The notes beneath the pieces are model-generated. The model had not been told where the DNA came from. It saw only the letters and a list, made by a program, of their open reading frames with translations, and did no database searches. The translations under genes were made by a program, and so were the position numbers. From Fimenecus sp045545735 (lineage in GTDB: Bacteria; Bacillota; Clostridia; Oscillospirales; Acutalibacteraceae), in NCBI GenBank assembly GCA_045545735.1, contig JAZQBM010000001.1, positions 344,347 through 408,346 of the forward strand: a stretch of DNA of 64,000 nucleotides. Reading direction: 5' to 3'. Positions 8,346 through 16,152 of the stretch are shown piece by piece. Every line of letters begins with the position of its first letter. Within the stretch, counting starts at the first letter, position 1.

Positions 8346-8996
8346 ATGGAATTATTTTATACAATTGTTGAATCTATTGGTGTTGTTGCATTTTCGGTTT
8401 CAGGTGCAATGGTAGCAATCAGAAGAAAAACTGACCTTTTTGGCGTTATTCTTCTTGCCATTATTACTACTCTTGGCGGTGGACTTACGCGTGACGTTAT
8501 TTTCAGTTTCACTCCCCCTGCACTTTTTAATACTAAAGAGTATCTTTTATTATCAGCAATAGTTTCAATTATTGTTTTTCTTTTTGCAAGAAAATTTAGT
8601 AATACGTATTTGCAGAATGAAGTTAAAATTGAACACATAAATGATATTTTCGACGCATTGGGGCTTGGAATTTTTGCCGTTATGGGTGTAAAAGTTGCTT
8701 TTGAACAAGGTTATTCAAATAATGCATTAATCAGTATTGCTTGTGGTGTTATTACTTGTATTTGCGGTGGTATGTTAAGAGATGTACTCACAAATTCAAC
8801 ACCATTCGTACTTGTTAAGAGAATTTATGCAATTGCCGCTATTGCAGGTGCGTCAGTTTATTATAGTTTATACATATATGGAAACGAAATTGGTATAAAT
8901 GACAGTTTAGCCATAATCATTGGTTTAACTGTTACATTTGTATTAAGAGTTCTTGCTATGGCGTTCAAGTGGAATATGCCAAAAGCAATTAAGTAG
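8346..8996 (+). CDS. TRIC/UPF0126 family membrane channel
   Basis: A 216-residue, seven-helix membrane protein. The two homologous halves each contain the glycine-rich signature GGGLTRDV (about residues 40-47) and GGMLRDV (about 140-146), which kink the pore helices in prokaryotic trimeric intracellular cation channels. They conduct potassium or sodium as homotrimers. TTTAGGAGATACTC precedes the start. Its stop is 10 bases before the start of the CooC-like ATPase, with that gene's ribosome site overlapping the end, so it may be the first gene of the dehydratase-family operon; any functional tie is unproven. Confidence 0.88.
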   Translation: MELFYTIVESIGVVAFSVSGAMVAIRRKTDLFGVILLAIITTLGGGLTRDVIFSFTPPALFNTKEYLLLSAIVSIIVFLFARKFSNTYLQNEVKIEHINDIFDALGLGIFAVMGVKVAFEQGYSNNALISIACGVITCICGGMLRDVLTNSTPFVLVKRIYAIAAIAGASVYYSLYIYGNEIGINDSLAIIIGLTVTFVLRVLAMAFKWNMPKAIK

Positions 8997-9006
8997 GGTG
9001 ATAAAA

Positions 9007-9771
9007 ATGGAAAAGAAAGCAACTATTCTTGCAGTTGCAGGTAAAGGTGGCGTTGGTAAGACATCACTTTCTGCAACTATTGTCAGATGTCTTGTTGAAA
9101 GATACCCTGACAAAAAAATATTAGCCATCGATGCTGACCCTGCGGTTGGTCTTTCAACTGCGTTGGGAATTGACGTTAAAATGACAATTGACGACATAAG
9201 AAAAGAAATTATTGCATCAGTTGACGAGGGTGACACAAGAACTGCTATCGAACTTTTAGGTGAAGCGAAATACAGAATTTTCGATGCACTTATTGAAACT
9301 GATGGCTACTCTTTTATTGCAGTTGGTCGTCCTGAAACTGCAGGTTGTTATTGCAAAATCAACTCATATTTAAAAGAAGTAATTTCAATTCTTTCAAACG
9401 AGTTTGATTATGTTGTAATTGATGGTGAAGCAGGAATTGAGCAGATTAACCGTAGAGTAATGGAAAAAGTTACTCACCTACTCCTTATTACTGACCCGAG
9501 TAAAAAAGGTTGTCAGGTTATAAACACAATTAAGAACGTTGCTGACGAACTTGTTATGTATGAAAAAATCGGCGTAATAGTAAACCGTATGGCTGACGAA
9601 AGTCTTAAAGATTATATTGACACAAACGGTATTCCAGTGCTCAGTTACATTGCTGATGATACGAATTTGTCAGTATTCGATATTAAGGGAGAAAACATTT
9701 TTAATCTTCCTGCAGAATCTAACGTAGTCAAGGGCGTAAAAACTGCACTTAATAAGGTAGGGGTTATATAA
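9007..9771 (+). CDS. CooC-like nickel/metallocluster maturation ATPase
   Basis: A 254-residue MinD/SIMIBI-class P-loop ATPase. The deviant Walker A motif GKGGVGKTS is at residues 11-19, followed by LAIDADPAVGL and the DYVVIDGEAGIE switch. The diagnostic GCYCKIN (about residues 115-121) carries the CxC pair that in CooC dimers binds Ni or Zn at the interface; CooC loads nickel into carbon monoxide dehydrogenase. AGGGTGAT precedes the chosen ATG; an upstream in-frame start would run into the TRIC gene. No CO dehydrogenase gene is in the window. Its stop codon abuts the start of the next gene with no gap, so it presumably serves that operon. Confidence 0.85.
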   Translation: MEKKATILAVAGKGGVGKTSLSATIVRCLVERYPDKKILAIDADPAVGLSTALGIDVKMTIDDIRKEIIASVDEGDTRTAIELLGEAKYRIFDALIETDGYSFIAVGRPETAGCYCKINSYLKEVISILSNEFDYVVIDGEAGIEQINRRVMEKVTHLLLITDPSKKGCQVINTIKNVADELVMYEKIGVIVNRMADESLKDYIDTNGIPVLSYIADDTNLSVFDIKGENIFNLPAESNVVKGVKTALNKVGVI

Positions 9772-10977
9772 ATGAGGGATTTAAAACATTTAATCTATTT
9801 TGAAAACTTGTTGCAAGAAGCAAATAATGACCTTGTAAAGCAAGCAACAAATGATGGCAAATTGGCTATTGCTTATACTTGCTATCATATTCCTGAAGTT
9901 TTATTGAATCTTGACAACTGTTTTTCAGTAAGACTCAGAGCACCGCGAACAGGCTCAATGGACATTGCAACTTATTATATGAGTTCATTCCTGTGTGGTT
10001 ATTCAAAGGCTTTACTTGAAAGAGGTATTGAGGGTGGATACAACTTCTTATCTGCTCTTATCGGCTCTGAAACTTGTTCAGAAATGAACCGTTGTTATGA
10101 ACATTTTGAATTGCTTAAACTTGTTCCTAACGATAAGTTTTTTGTAAGTTTTGTTGATGCTCCGTTCAAAATTGAGCAACACACAGTTAAGCACTATACA
10201 AAGCAATTAAAACTTAAAGTGCTTGACAAACTTCATGAAGTTTACGGTATTGATGTAAGTGATGAAGCACTTAAAAAGGCAGTTGCAGAACACAATGAAA
10301 TCTGCCGTCTTATTACTGAAATCGGCGAATACAGAAAAGAAGAAAACCCAAGAATTACAGGTTATGAATTTCATGTACTTTGCCTTGCTACATATTGTTG
10401 TCCAAAGTATTTGATTGTTGACAAACTTCGCGAAACAGCAGAAGAACTCAAAACAAGAGAACCTGACGCTAAAAAGAATTATAGGGCAAAAATCGTAGTG
10501 GTTGGCTCTGAAATGGACGACCCTGACTTTACAAAACTTATCGAAGACAGTGGTGCTTTAGTTGTTGCTGACCGTTACTGTTTCGGCTCACTCCCCGGTC
10601 GTGAAGAAATCATACTCAATGATGATGAAGACATTCTCACACAAATTGCACTTCACTATATGAAAACAAGCCAATGCCCAAGATATATGAGTCACGAAAA
10701 AGTTCAAGAAAGACGTGACTATGTAAAAGAATTAGTTGACAAATATAATGCAGACGGTGTTATGTATGAACAACTTAAATTCTGCGAATATTGGGGCTAT
10801 GAAAGAGCACTTGCATCTTATGTTATGAGTGGCGATTACGGAGTACCGACTGCTGCTGTTGACCGTCAATACACTGCATCTGCATCGGGACAGCTCAGAA
10901 CTCGTGTTCAGGCTTTTGTTGAAAGTCTTGAGATTAAAAAAATTCAGAAAGCAAAGGAGGGAAAGAATAATGGCTAA
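9772..10977 (+). CDS. 2-hydroxyacyl-CoA dehydratase family protein, smaller subunit-like
   Basis: A 401-residue protein of the 2-hydroxyglutaryl-CoA dehydratase/benzoyl-CoA reductase family. The three expected [4Fe-4S] ligands can be proposed: Cys37 in CYHIPEVLL, Cys102 in GSETCSEMNRC and Cys338 in LKFCEYWGYE. ADRYCFGSLPGR and CPRYMSHEKVQERRDYV match the family's second Rossmann-like domain. Family members use a low-potential cluster for radical dehydration, ring reduction or, in double-cubane proteins, reduction of small molecules; the substrate here is unknown. Extra cysteines (75, 108, 204, 209, 210) leave room for more clusters. The ATG directly follows the ATPase stop codon. Confidence 0.85.
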   Translation: MRDLKHLIYFENLLQEANNDLVKQATNDGKLAIAYTCYHIPEVLLNLDNCFSVRLRAPRTGSMDIATYYMSSFLCGYSKALLERGIEGGYNFLSALIGSETCSEMNRCYEHFELLKLVPNDKFFVSFVDAPFKIEQHTVKHYTKQLKLKVLDKLHEVYGIDVSDEALKKAVAEHNEICRLITEIGEYRKEENPRITGYEFHVLCLATYCCPKYLIVDKLRETAEELKTREPDAKKNYRAKIVVVGSEMDDPDFTKLIEDSGALVVADRYCFGSLPGREEIILNDDEDILTQIALHYMKTSQCPRYMSHEKVQERRDYVKELVDKYNADGVMYEQLKFCEYWGYERALASYVMSGDYGVPTAAVDRQYTASASGQLRTRVQAFVESLEIKKIQKAKEGKNNG

Positions 10978-12499
10978 TTACGGTAAACTTTACAAAGAAC
11001 ACACCGCCATATTAAAGCACAGAGAATGGCGTGGTTTCAAAGACACAATGTATGACTACTACCGTTGGCTTATCACTTGGAAAGATATGATAAAAATGGT
11101 GCTTAAAGCTCCTATTTCCACAGTAAAGGGTTTATGGCGTTATCGTTGGATGGCTTCTTATCTTTCTGCTCCGTCTTTTGTTGACAGACACGTTGCGGGT
11201 CTTCGTGGTCCACAACTTAGAATTGCTCATCTTCACTACAACATGATTGTTAAGCACACAACAAAGCTTATCAATATTTCTTTCCGTGCTGATGAGAAAA
11301 TCAATCCAAACAATAAGTTGTCAAAGAGAATTGTACTTACTGATGAGATTGTTCCTAATGAGGTATTTTTAGGATTCCCAAATCTTCAACCAATGCCGTT
11401 ACAGACATTGCCGATTTTCTTATCTTCAATGGTTGACCAGCAGATTACGCCACCTTACCTTGAAGTTACAGAAAGTTTTGGTGTTCCTGCTGACGTTTGC
11501 CCCCTTCCAAGTGCTGAGGCAGGTGTTGCAATTGAAGACGACTATCCAAAAATGGGTTGCTGTATGATTGGTACAAATATGCCTTGCGATGGTTCAATTA
11601 TGAACTCATCTTTCCTTGACAGACGACTTCAGTTACCTACTCATTGTTTTGGTGTTCCGCTTCGTTATAACGGTGAAGATGTTCAGGAATACGGTGTTGA
11701 TGAAATCAAGTCACTTATTGAATTTATCGAAAAGCAAACAGGCGAAAAGTTTGACTGGGATGCATTCTTTAACGGAATGAAAATGTATAATGAGCAACTT
11801 GAATATGAACTTCAAAAGTGGGACATTAACAGAACTGATTACCCACAGATGACAGGTGCTTGTTTCTGGCTTTACAGAATTTTCTATTTCAACCTTTCAG
11901 GTGGTTCAAACGAGAAATTCCTTAAGGTTGACAAAAAAGTAAATAAGATTATGATGAAAGCATATGAAAAGAAAACTCCTGTTTCAAAAGAAATGCGTCA
12001 CAGAGCTGTTGTTTGGTCTTGTCCTGCTAACTATTACACAAGCCTTGCCAACTGGCTTGAAAACTGTTGGGGCGTAAATGTTGTTATGGATATGGAAACA
12101 ATGATTTCATATCTTCCAATCAACACAGAAGACAAAGAACAGGCACTCAAGGACCTTGCAAAAACTTATCAGCGTTCAATTATGAGAAAGCACACCAAAG
12201 GTGGTTACCAAAACGTTGTTGACGAACTTTGGAGAATTGTTGACGAATACAATGCTGACACAGTTATTATGTATGACCAGATTTCTTGCAAAGGTATGGA
12301 TGGTCTTACAGGTATTTTTGATGACCAGGCAAGAGAGAAAAATGTAAACTTTATCTGGGTTAAGCAAGACCTTATGGACCCACGCACAATTTCAAGACGA
12401 GAAATGCGTGACCAAATTAACAAATATATGCAAACCGTTTTACAAGAGGAACCTGTTGACCCATCTCTTGTAGACTTTGAAGACGATTTAGCTTGGTAA
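10970..12499 (+). CDS. 2-hydroxyacyl-CoA dehydratase family protein, larger subunit-like
   Basis: A 509-residue protein overlapping its partner by 8 bases, with GGAGGGAAAG as ribosome site inside the upstream gene. It is longer than typical dehydratase subunits (about 380-440) because of an extra N-terminal stretch of about 100 residues rich in Trp, Tyr and Arg. Cysteines occur in VCPLPSAEAG, MGCCMIGTNMPC and YDQISCKGMDG; the last corresponds to the C-terminal cluster ligand position in the family. WSCPANYYTSLANWLE and the C-terminal DPRTISRREMRDQINKY segment support the assignment. It presumably forms a heterodimer with the upstream protein. No acyl-CoA substrate gene is in the operon to suggest a reaction. 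Confidence 0.82.
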   Translation: MANYGKLYKEHTAILKHREWRGFKDTMYDYYRWLITWKDMIKMVLKAPISTVKGLWRYRWMASYLSAPSFVDRHVAGLRGPQLRIAHLHYNMIVKHTTKLINISFRADEKINPNNKLSKRIVLTDEIVPNEVFLGFPNLQPMPLQTLPIFLSSMVDQQITPPYLEVTESFGVPADVCPLPSAEAGVAIEDDYPKMGCCMIGTNMPCDGSIMNSSFLDRRLQLPTHCFGVPLRYNGEDVQEYGVDEIKSLIEFIEKQTGEKFDWDAFFNGMKMYNEQLEYELQKWDINRTDYPQMTGACFWLYRIFYFNLSGGSNEKFLKVDKKVNKIMMKAYEKKTPVSKEMRHRAVVWSCPANYYTSLANWLENCWGVNVVMDMETMISYLPINTEDKEQALKDLAKTYQRSIMRKHTKGGYQNVVDELWRIVDEYNADTVIMYDQISCKGMDGLTGIFDDQAREKNVNFIWVKQDLMDPRTISRREMRDQINKYMQTVLQEEPVDPSLVDFEDDLAW

Positions 12500-12512
12500 A
12501 GGAGATAATATT

Positions 12513-13313
12513 ATGAAATATTTTGGCGGATGCGACGTTGGCTCAACATATACAAAATGCGTAATTCTTGATGAAAATGGCAATATGGTTGCTAATGTTA
12601 CAAATAGAAGTAAAATTAACCCTGTTCAAAGTGCTGAAATCGCACTTGACGATGCAGTAGCACAAGTTGAAGGACTTAGTTCTGCGAAAGAACTTTCATA
12701 TCTTATAGGTACAGGTTACGGCAGAAACAAAGTTCCTTTTGCTGACGAAAACATTTCTGAAATCAGTTGTCACGCTATGGGCGTTCACGTTACAAATCCT
12801 GAAGTAAAGGCAATTATTGATATTGGCGGTCAGGACGTTAAAGGTATTTCAATTGATACAGACGGTACAGTTAAAAACTTTGCTATGAATGATAAATGTG
12901 CTGCGGGTACTGGTCGATTCTATGAAGCTATGGCTAACGCATTTGAAATGACGTTACCTGAATTTTCAAAACTTTCACTTAATGCTAAAAATACTATTCC
13001 AATTACTGCACAATGCACAGTTTTTGCTGAATCAGAAGTTATTTCGCTTGTTGGTGAAGGCAAACCTATGGACGAAATCGCAGCAGGTATTCAGCTTGCA
13101 GTTGCAAAGCGTTGCTTTGTTATGGCTAAAAAAGCAGGTGCTGTTGACAGCATCACTCTTACAGGCGGTTGTGCAAAGAACGATGGTCTTAAAAAGGCTA
13201 TTGAAAAAGTACTTAAAATCAACGTAGTGGAACTTAAAACTGACCCACAGCTTATGGGTGCTTTAGGTGCTGCAGAATATGCACGTCAAAAGGGATTAGC
13301 AAAGGAGAACTGA
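12513..13313 (+). CDS. Acyl-CoA dehydratase activase (HgdC/CompA-like, BadF/BadG ATPase)
   Basis: A 266-residue ASKHA-fold ATPase, the usual length for single-domain activators. GGCDVGSTYTKCVILD is the phosphate-1 loop, IDIGGQDVKGI the phosphate-2 loop, and NDKCAAGTGRF supplies the cysteine that bridges one [4Fe-4S] cluster between the two subunits of the homodimer. ITLTGGCAKNDGL is the adenosine motif. Such activators inject one electron into the dehydratase cluster at the cost of ATP. AAGGAG precedes the ATG, 13 bases after the larger dehydratase-like gene, so it surely serves that pair. Confidence 0.92.
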   Translation: MKYFGGCDVGSTYTKCVILDENGNMVANVTNRSKINPVQSAEIALDDAVAQVEGLSSAKELSYLIGTGYGRNKVPFADENISEISCHAMGVHVTNPEVKAIIDIGGQDVKGISIDTDGTVKNFAMNDKCAAGTGRFYEAMANAFEMTLPEFSKLSLNAKNTIPITAQCTVFAESEVISLVGEGKPMDEIAAGIQLAVAKRCFVMAKKAGAVDSITLTGGCAKNDGLKKAIEKVLKINVVELKTDPQLMGALGAAEYARQKGLAKEN

Positions 13314-13314
13314 T

Positions 13315-13470
13315 ATGGAAGTATTATTTATAATTCTCGGTGTTGTTCTTGCACTTTTTGTAATCACCTTTGCTATTTACTGGTTTAACCTTGATATGAA
13401 ACTTGTAAGAGTTGTTTATGACTGGTTGCAGAAACACTACGATAAAATGAAAAGAGATAAGAAATTATAA
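13315..13470 (+). CDS. Small single-span membrane protein, 51 residues
   Basis: A short gene with ATG at 13315, one base after the activase stop codon, and AAGGAG inside the end of the activase. Its TAA shares a base with the next ATG (TAATG). Residues about 3-24 form a hydrophobic helix; the rest (YWFNLDMKLVRVVYDWLQKH, then a Lys-rich end) is amphipathic and basic, so the C-terminus is probably cytoplasmic. The tight packing on both sides argues that it is a real gene and might tether the Fe-S complex to the membrane. I know no family for it. Confidence 0.7.
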   Translation: MEVLFIILGVVLALFVITFAIYWFNLDMKLVRVVYDWLQKHYDKMKRDKKL

Positions 13471-14162
13471 TGAGATTATATAATAACCTTATCAATGAAA
13501 TTAAATGCAGTTTAAGTAATGCAAAAACAGTTTCAAGCGATATTTCGTTGAATGTCAGTAATAAAAACTCTGTGATTTTCTTATCAGATACTGCATTTGA
13601 ACTTGGTGGAAATCAAAAACCTTGTGTCAGCAGTCTTGCGGTTTCAAGTGATATTGAATTTTCAAATTCAGTTTATTTGCAAGGACCTGACCTTAATGAG
13701 ATTAAGGCTGACTCCCCTTTTGGCAAATTTGTTTTTATTCAAGTTGAAGATTTTGAGAATGAGCAAGACACTTTTAACAAGATTAAAGAATTAGAAGCTT
13801 TAAGATATCATTTAAATGTTGACGGATTTATGACAAGAGCATCTGCACTTAATATGCGTGAGCAAATAAGAATCAGTAAAAAGGCTATAAAATCTGGCGT
13901 TACTTTTGCAGATTACGGCAATACAATTTTAAATGAATATCTTAAATTCGACTATGTAAAAAGTGCTGAAATTTACTTTGTAACTGATTTTGATGATTTT
14001 GAGAAATTAAATTCTGTTGCAAAGAAAATCAGTCAGACAACATCTGCATTGAATCATATTTTTGACAATGTTATGTTTGACTGCTCAACTTGTAATCTTA
14101 AGGAAATCTGCGACGAAGTTGACGGACTTAAAGAATTGCACTTGAAGACTGCAAAGAAGTGA
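13470..14162 (+). CDS. Stand-alone acetyl-CoA synthase/CODH beta-like domain protein
   Basis: A 230-residue protein. FELGGNQKP (43-51), VYLQGPDLNEI (68-78), the GKFVFIQVEDF strand and the following IRISKKAIKSGVTFADYGNTILNEY helix region parallel the middle domain of acetyl-CoA synthase (AcsB/CdhC), where the family has FGGGKTP, a V-x-GPD segment, and an arginine-rich, RISKEAF-containing stretch. The end has CSTCNLKEICDEVDGL (Cys205, Cys208, Cys214), which is reminiscent of the start of the A-cluster cysteine region, but the rest of the catalytic Ni-Fe-S domain is missing. It cannot be a normal acetyl-CoA synthase. It overlaps the peptide gene by one base and ends the operon. Confidence 0.68.
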   Translation: MRLYNNLINEIKCSLSNAKTVSSDISLNVSNKNSVIFLSDTAFELGGNQKPCVSSLAVSSDIEFSNSVYLQGPDLNEIKADSPFGKFVFIQVEDFENEQDTFNKIKELEALRYHLNVDGFMTRASALNMREQIRISKKAIKSGVTFADYGNTILNEYLKFDYVKSAEIYFVTDFDDFEKLNSVAKKISQTTSALNHIFDNVMFDCSTCNLKEICDEVDGLKELHLKTAKK

Positions 14163-14177
14163 ATAGATATGAAAAAA

Positions 14178-14202
14178 GAGGCTTTGATTAGCCTCTTTTT
14201 TT
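14178..14202 (+). terminator. Intrinsic terminator of the CooC/dehydratase operon
   Basis: GAGGCT (14178-14183) and AGCCTC (14190-14195) form a stem followed by seven T residues; an A-run precedes it. Confidence 0.85.
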
Positions 14203-14208
14203 ACTATC

Positions 14209-14235
14209 GGTCGGTCACGGAGACCCGACCCTACA
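14209..14235. repeat. Palindromic intergenic repeat, family A copy 1
   Basis: GGTCGGTC and GAGACCCGACC form an imperfect hairpin followed by CTACAA. The same layout, a GC-rich inverted repeat ending in CCTACA, recurs at four other intergenic sites in this AT-rich window. Confidence 0.6.
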
Positions 14236-14239
14236 AGAT

Positions 14240-15313
14240 TCATTCTAACATTTTAATTATTTCTTTAAATTCAGGTTTTGATTTAAATTCGTCGGACAAT
14301 GGATAATGTTCTGTCATAAGCTTTTTCATACGAGTACGCATATACATTTCTCGATAATCTCTTTCTTGCTCATAAAATTTAGCCACAGTTTCTGTATTAT
14401 CAAAAACAGAATCACACTTTACAGCATATTCAGCTGCAATTTTTAAATAATTTAATGCTTCTTTTTCTTTGCCTATTTCAAAATGCAAATGTCCTAAATG
14501 ACCATAATTATACACAAGATGCATCCAATTCTTTCCAAAATTATTGTCTTTGTAAAAAGTGTGAAACAGCGTATTCATATTGCTAATGATTTTGATTTTG
14601 TATTCAGGTGTAAAATCACTTTCGTAATAGCAATAATGAGCAAAGGAATTATCTAGTAAATAAAGTAGTTCTGTAATTGCTGTTTCGCACACCTTGCTAT
14701 GCATTTCAACATCATCAGTCATTGTTATTGCAAGATATTCTTTAGAATTAAGTAAGGAAGGCATTTCTGCAAGAATTTCATCTGCCTGTTTCTGATAGTT
14801 TTCATTATTTGTACAACAAGCCAACCTATTTAAATGCTGACAGATAATCCGCTTTGACCACATTCTTATACTATCGTCAGTACAATGTTTTTGAATATTC
14901 TCATAAATTGAAACTAACTCTTGTGTTGCTTTTTCATCTTTGAAATCACATTCACATCTTAAGAGCTCCATATATCTTATAAGAATACTGTATTCACCGG
15001 GAAATTCTTTAATCGCACTTTTGAATTTCTTAAATGTTTCAGGAGTATCTTTAAATCGCCAACGCTCATATAATTCAAGATATTCATTAATTTTCTCTTC
15101 TTTTTTAGCCTTATCAACTCCGAGTAAATCATCAATAGTTACATTGAAAAATGATGCTATAACAGGCAACATTATTATGTCAGGATAGGTTTCTCCCCTT
15201 TCCCACTTGCTGACTGCCTGAAATGATACGCCTAAAAATTCTGCAAGAGTTTCTTGGGTTAATTCTTTTTCTTTTCGTAATCTTTTTAGATTCTCACCAA
15301 AATAAATTGTCAT
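14240..15313 (-). CDS. XRE-family transcriptional regulator with TPR-like sensor domain
   Basis: A 357-residue protein. The first 65 residues are a Cro/cI helix-turn-helix (LKRLRKEKELTQETLAEFLGVS, then QAVSKWERG and DIIMLPVIASFF). The remaining 290 residues are all helical with repeated aromatic pairs, like the TPR-type peptide-sensing domains of Gram-positive regulators, though no exact pheromone family is evident. AGGTGA precedes the ATG. Two identical AATAACTTG repeats upstream (15353 and 15378) could be its own operators. No obvious target or peptide gene is adjacent. Confidence 0.85.
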   Translation of the reverse strand: MTIYFGENLKRLRKEKELTQETLAEFLGVSFQAVSKWERGETYPDIIMLPVIASFFNVTIDDLLGVDKAKKEEKINEYLELYERWRFKDTPETFKKFKSAIKEFPGEYSILIRYMELLRCECDFKDEKATQELVSIYENIQKHCTDDSIRMWSKRIICQHLNRLACCTNNENYQKQADEILAEMPSLLNSKEYLAITMTDDVEMHSKVCETAITELLYLLDNSFAHYCYYESDFTPEYKIKIISNMNTLFHTFYKDNNFGKNWMHLVYNYGHLGHLHFEIGKEKEALNYLKIAAEYAVKCDSVFDNTETVAKFYEQERDYREMYMRTRMKKLMTEHYPLSDEFKSKPEFKEIIKMLE

Positions 15314-15352
15314 AAAATCACCTCAAAATATTTCTTGTAGCTACAACACAAT

Positions 15353-15386
15353 AATAACTTGAATTTTAAAGTTTAACAATAACTTG
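15353..15386. promoter_or_regulatory. Direct repeats upstream of the XRE gene, candidate operators
   Basis: AATAACTTG occurs at 15353-15361 and again at 15378-15386, 25 bases apart start to start, about 40 bases upstream of the XRE start codon. That spacing and place fit autoregulatory binding sites. Confidence 0.35.
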
Positions 15387-15448
15387 ATTATTGAACATAT
15401 TTCAACTGTTGTTTGAATTTTTCAACTAAATAAAAATAAGTATAAAAT

Positions 15449-15472
15449 ATGGGCACTCTACGAGTACCCATA
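15449..15472 (-). terminator. Intrinsic terminator after the PH-domain gene
   Basis: On the minus strand ATGGGTACTC pairs with GAGTGCCCAT (one G-U pair), loop GTA, followed by ATTTTAT. It lies just beyond the stop codon at 15478. Confidence 0.65.
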
Positions 15473-15477
15473 TTCTT

Positions 15478-16131
15478 TTATTCTTTTGTTTCTTCTTCAA
15501 CTTTAACCTTTGCTTTATTCTTTTTAACAGGAGTTACAACCACGTCAACAGGTTTGTTCTGTTCTTCTTTTTCTTTTCTGATTTTATCTGCAATAGATTT
15601 TTTTCTTAAATGTTCAGCATTCTTTTTGTTATGCTCTTCTTCAAGTTTTGCAGCCAAATCGCGAGCCGTTTTGAATTTACCGCCCATTTTTATCATAAAC
15701 AAATCAATATCTTTAGGCGAAATCTCAATATAATTCTTTATTTTAACTTCCTTTTTGGTTTTTTTATCTATTTCATAAGAATAATAACCTACAAAGAATT
15801 TTGGCTTTGAAAATGCAACTCGTTTAACCTTTTTTATACCTTCAGGTAATATGTCAGTAATTTCAAAAATATTAGCATATTTGATTTTCTTTCTTATAAG
15901 TGGCCACTGATAAACAAATAATTCATCTTCTTCAAGGGCATAATATGTATTGAAAATCAACGGATAAAGATAAAGGCAATTAATTACAAGCAAAAACACG
16001 CCTAACCTTGTTGTAATATCAACATAAAGAAATATTGGTAAAAAGAATAATGCCACAATAGAAATGTGATAAACAATTAACATTAAATAAATTGCGGGGC
16101 TTATTCCACTTTTAAATTTTACAGGTTTCAT
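15478..16131 (-). CDS. Membrane protein with bacterial PH-like domain
   Basis: A 217-residue protein with two adjacent transmembrane helices (about residues 13-58) followed by a beta-rich domain. NTYYALEEDELFVYQWPLIRKKIKYANIFEITD reads as the first strands of a bacterial PH (DUF1200-like) domain. The last 60 residues are charged and probably disordered or coiled-coil (EEEHNKKNAEHLRKK, then a Lys/Glu tail). Function is unknown; such proteins usually sit at the cytoplasmic membrane. Its ribosome site is half of a palindrome shared with the divergent transporter gene. Confidence 0.65.
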   Translation of the reverse strand: MKPVKFKSGISPAIYLMLIVYHISIVALFFLPIFLYVDITTRLGVFLLVINCLYLYPLIFNTYYALEEDELFVYQWPLIRKKIKYANIFEITDILPEGIKKVKRVAFSKPKFFVGYYSYEIDKKTKKEVKIKNYIEISPKDIDLFMIKMGGKFKTARDLAAKLEEEHNKKNAEHLRKKSIADKIRKEKEEQNKPVDVVVTPVKKNKAKVKVEEETKE

Positions 16132-16137
16132 AAAATT

Positions 16138-16147
16138 CCTCCGGAGG
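16138..16147. promoter_or_regulatory. Shared palindromic Shine-Dalgarno for two divergent genes
   Basis: The perfect 10-bp palindrome CCTCCGGAGG lies between start codons only 21 bases apart. Read rightward, GGAGG is 5 bases before the ATG at 16153; read leftward, GGAGG is 6 bases before the ATG at 16131. One sequence thus serves both genes, and each promoter must lie inside the other gene. Confidence 0.8.
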
Positions 16148-16152
16148 TCAAA

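Noticed and set aside
9007..14162. Standard CO dehydrogenase/acetyl-CoA synthase (Wood-Ljungdahl) locus
   Set aside because: No catalytic CODH, corrinoid protein or methyltransferase is present and the AcsB-like product lacks the catalytic domain.
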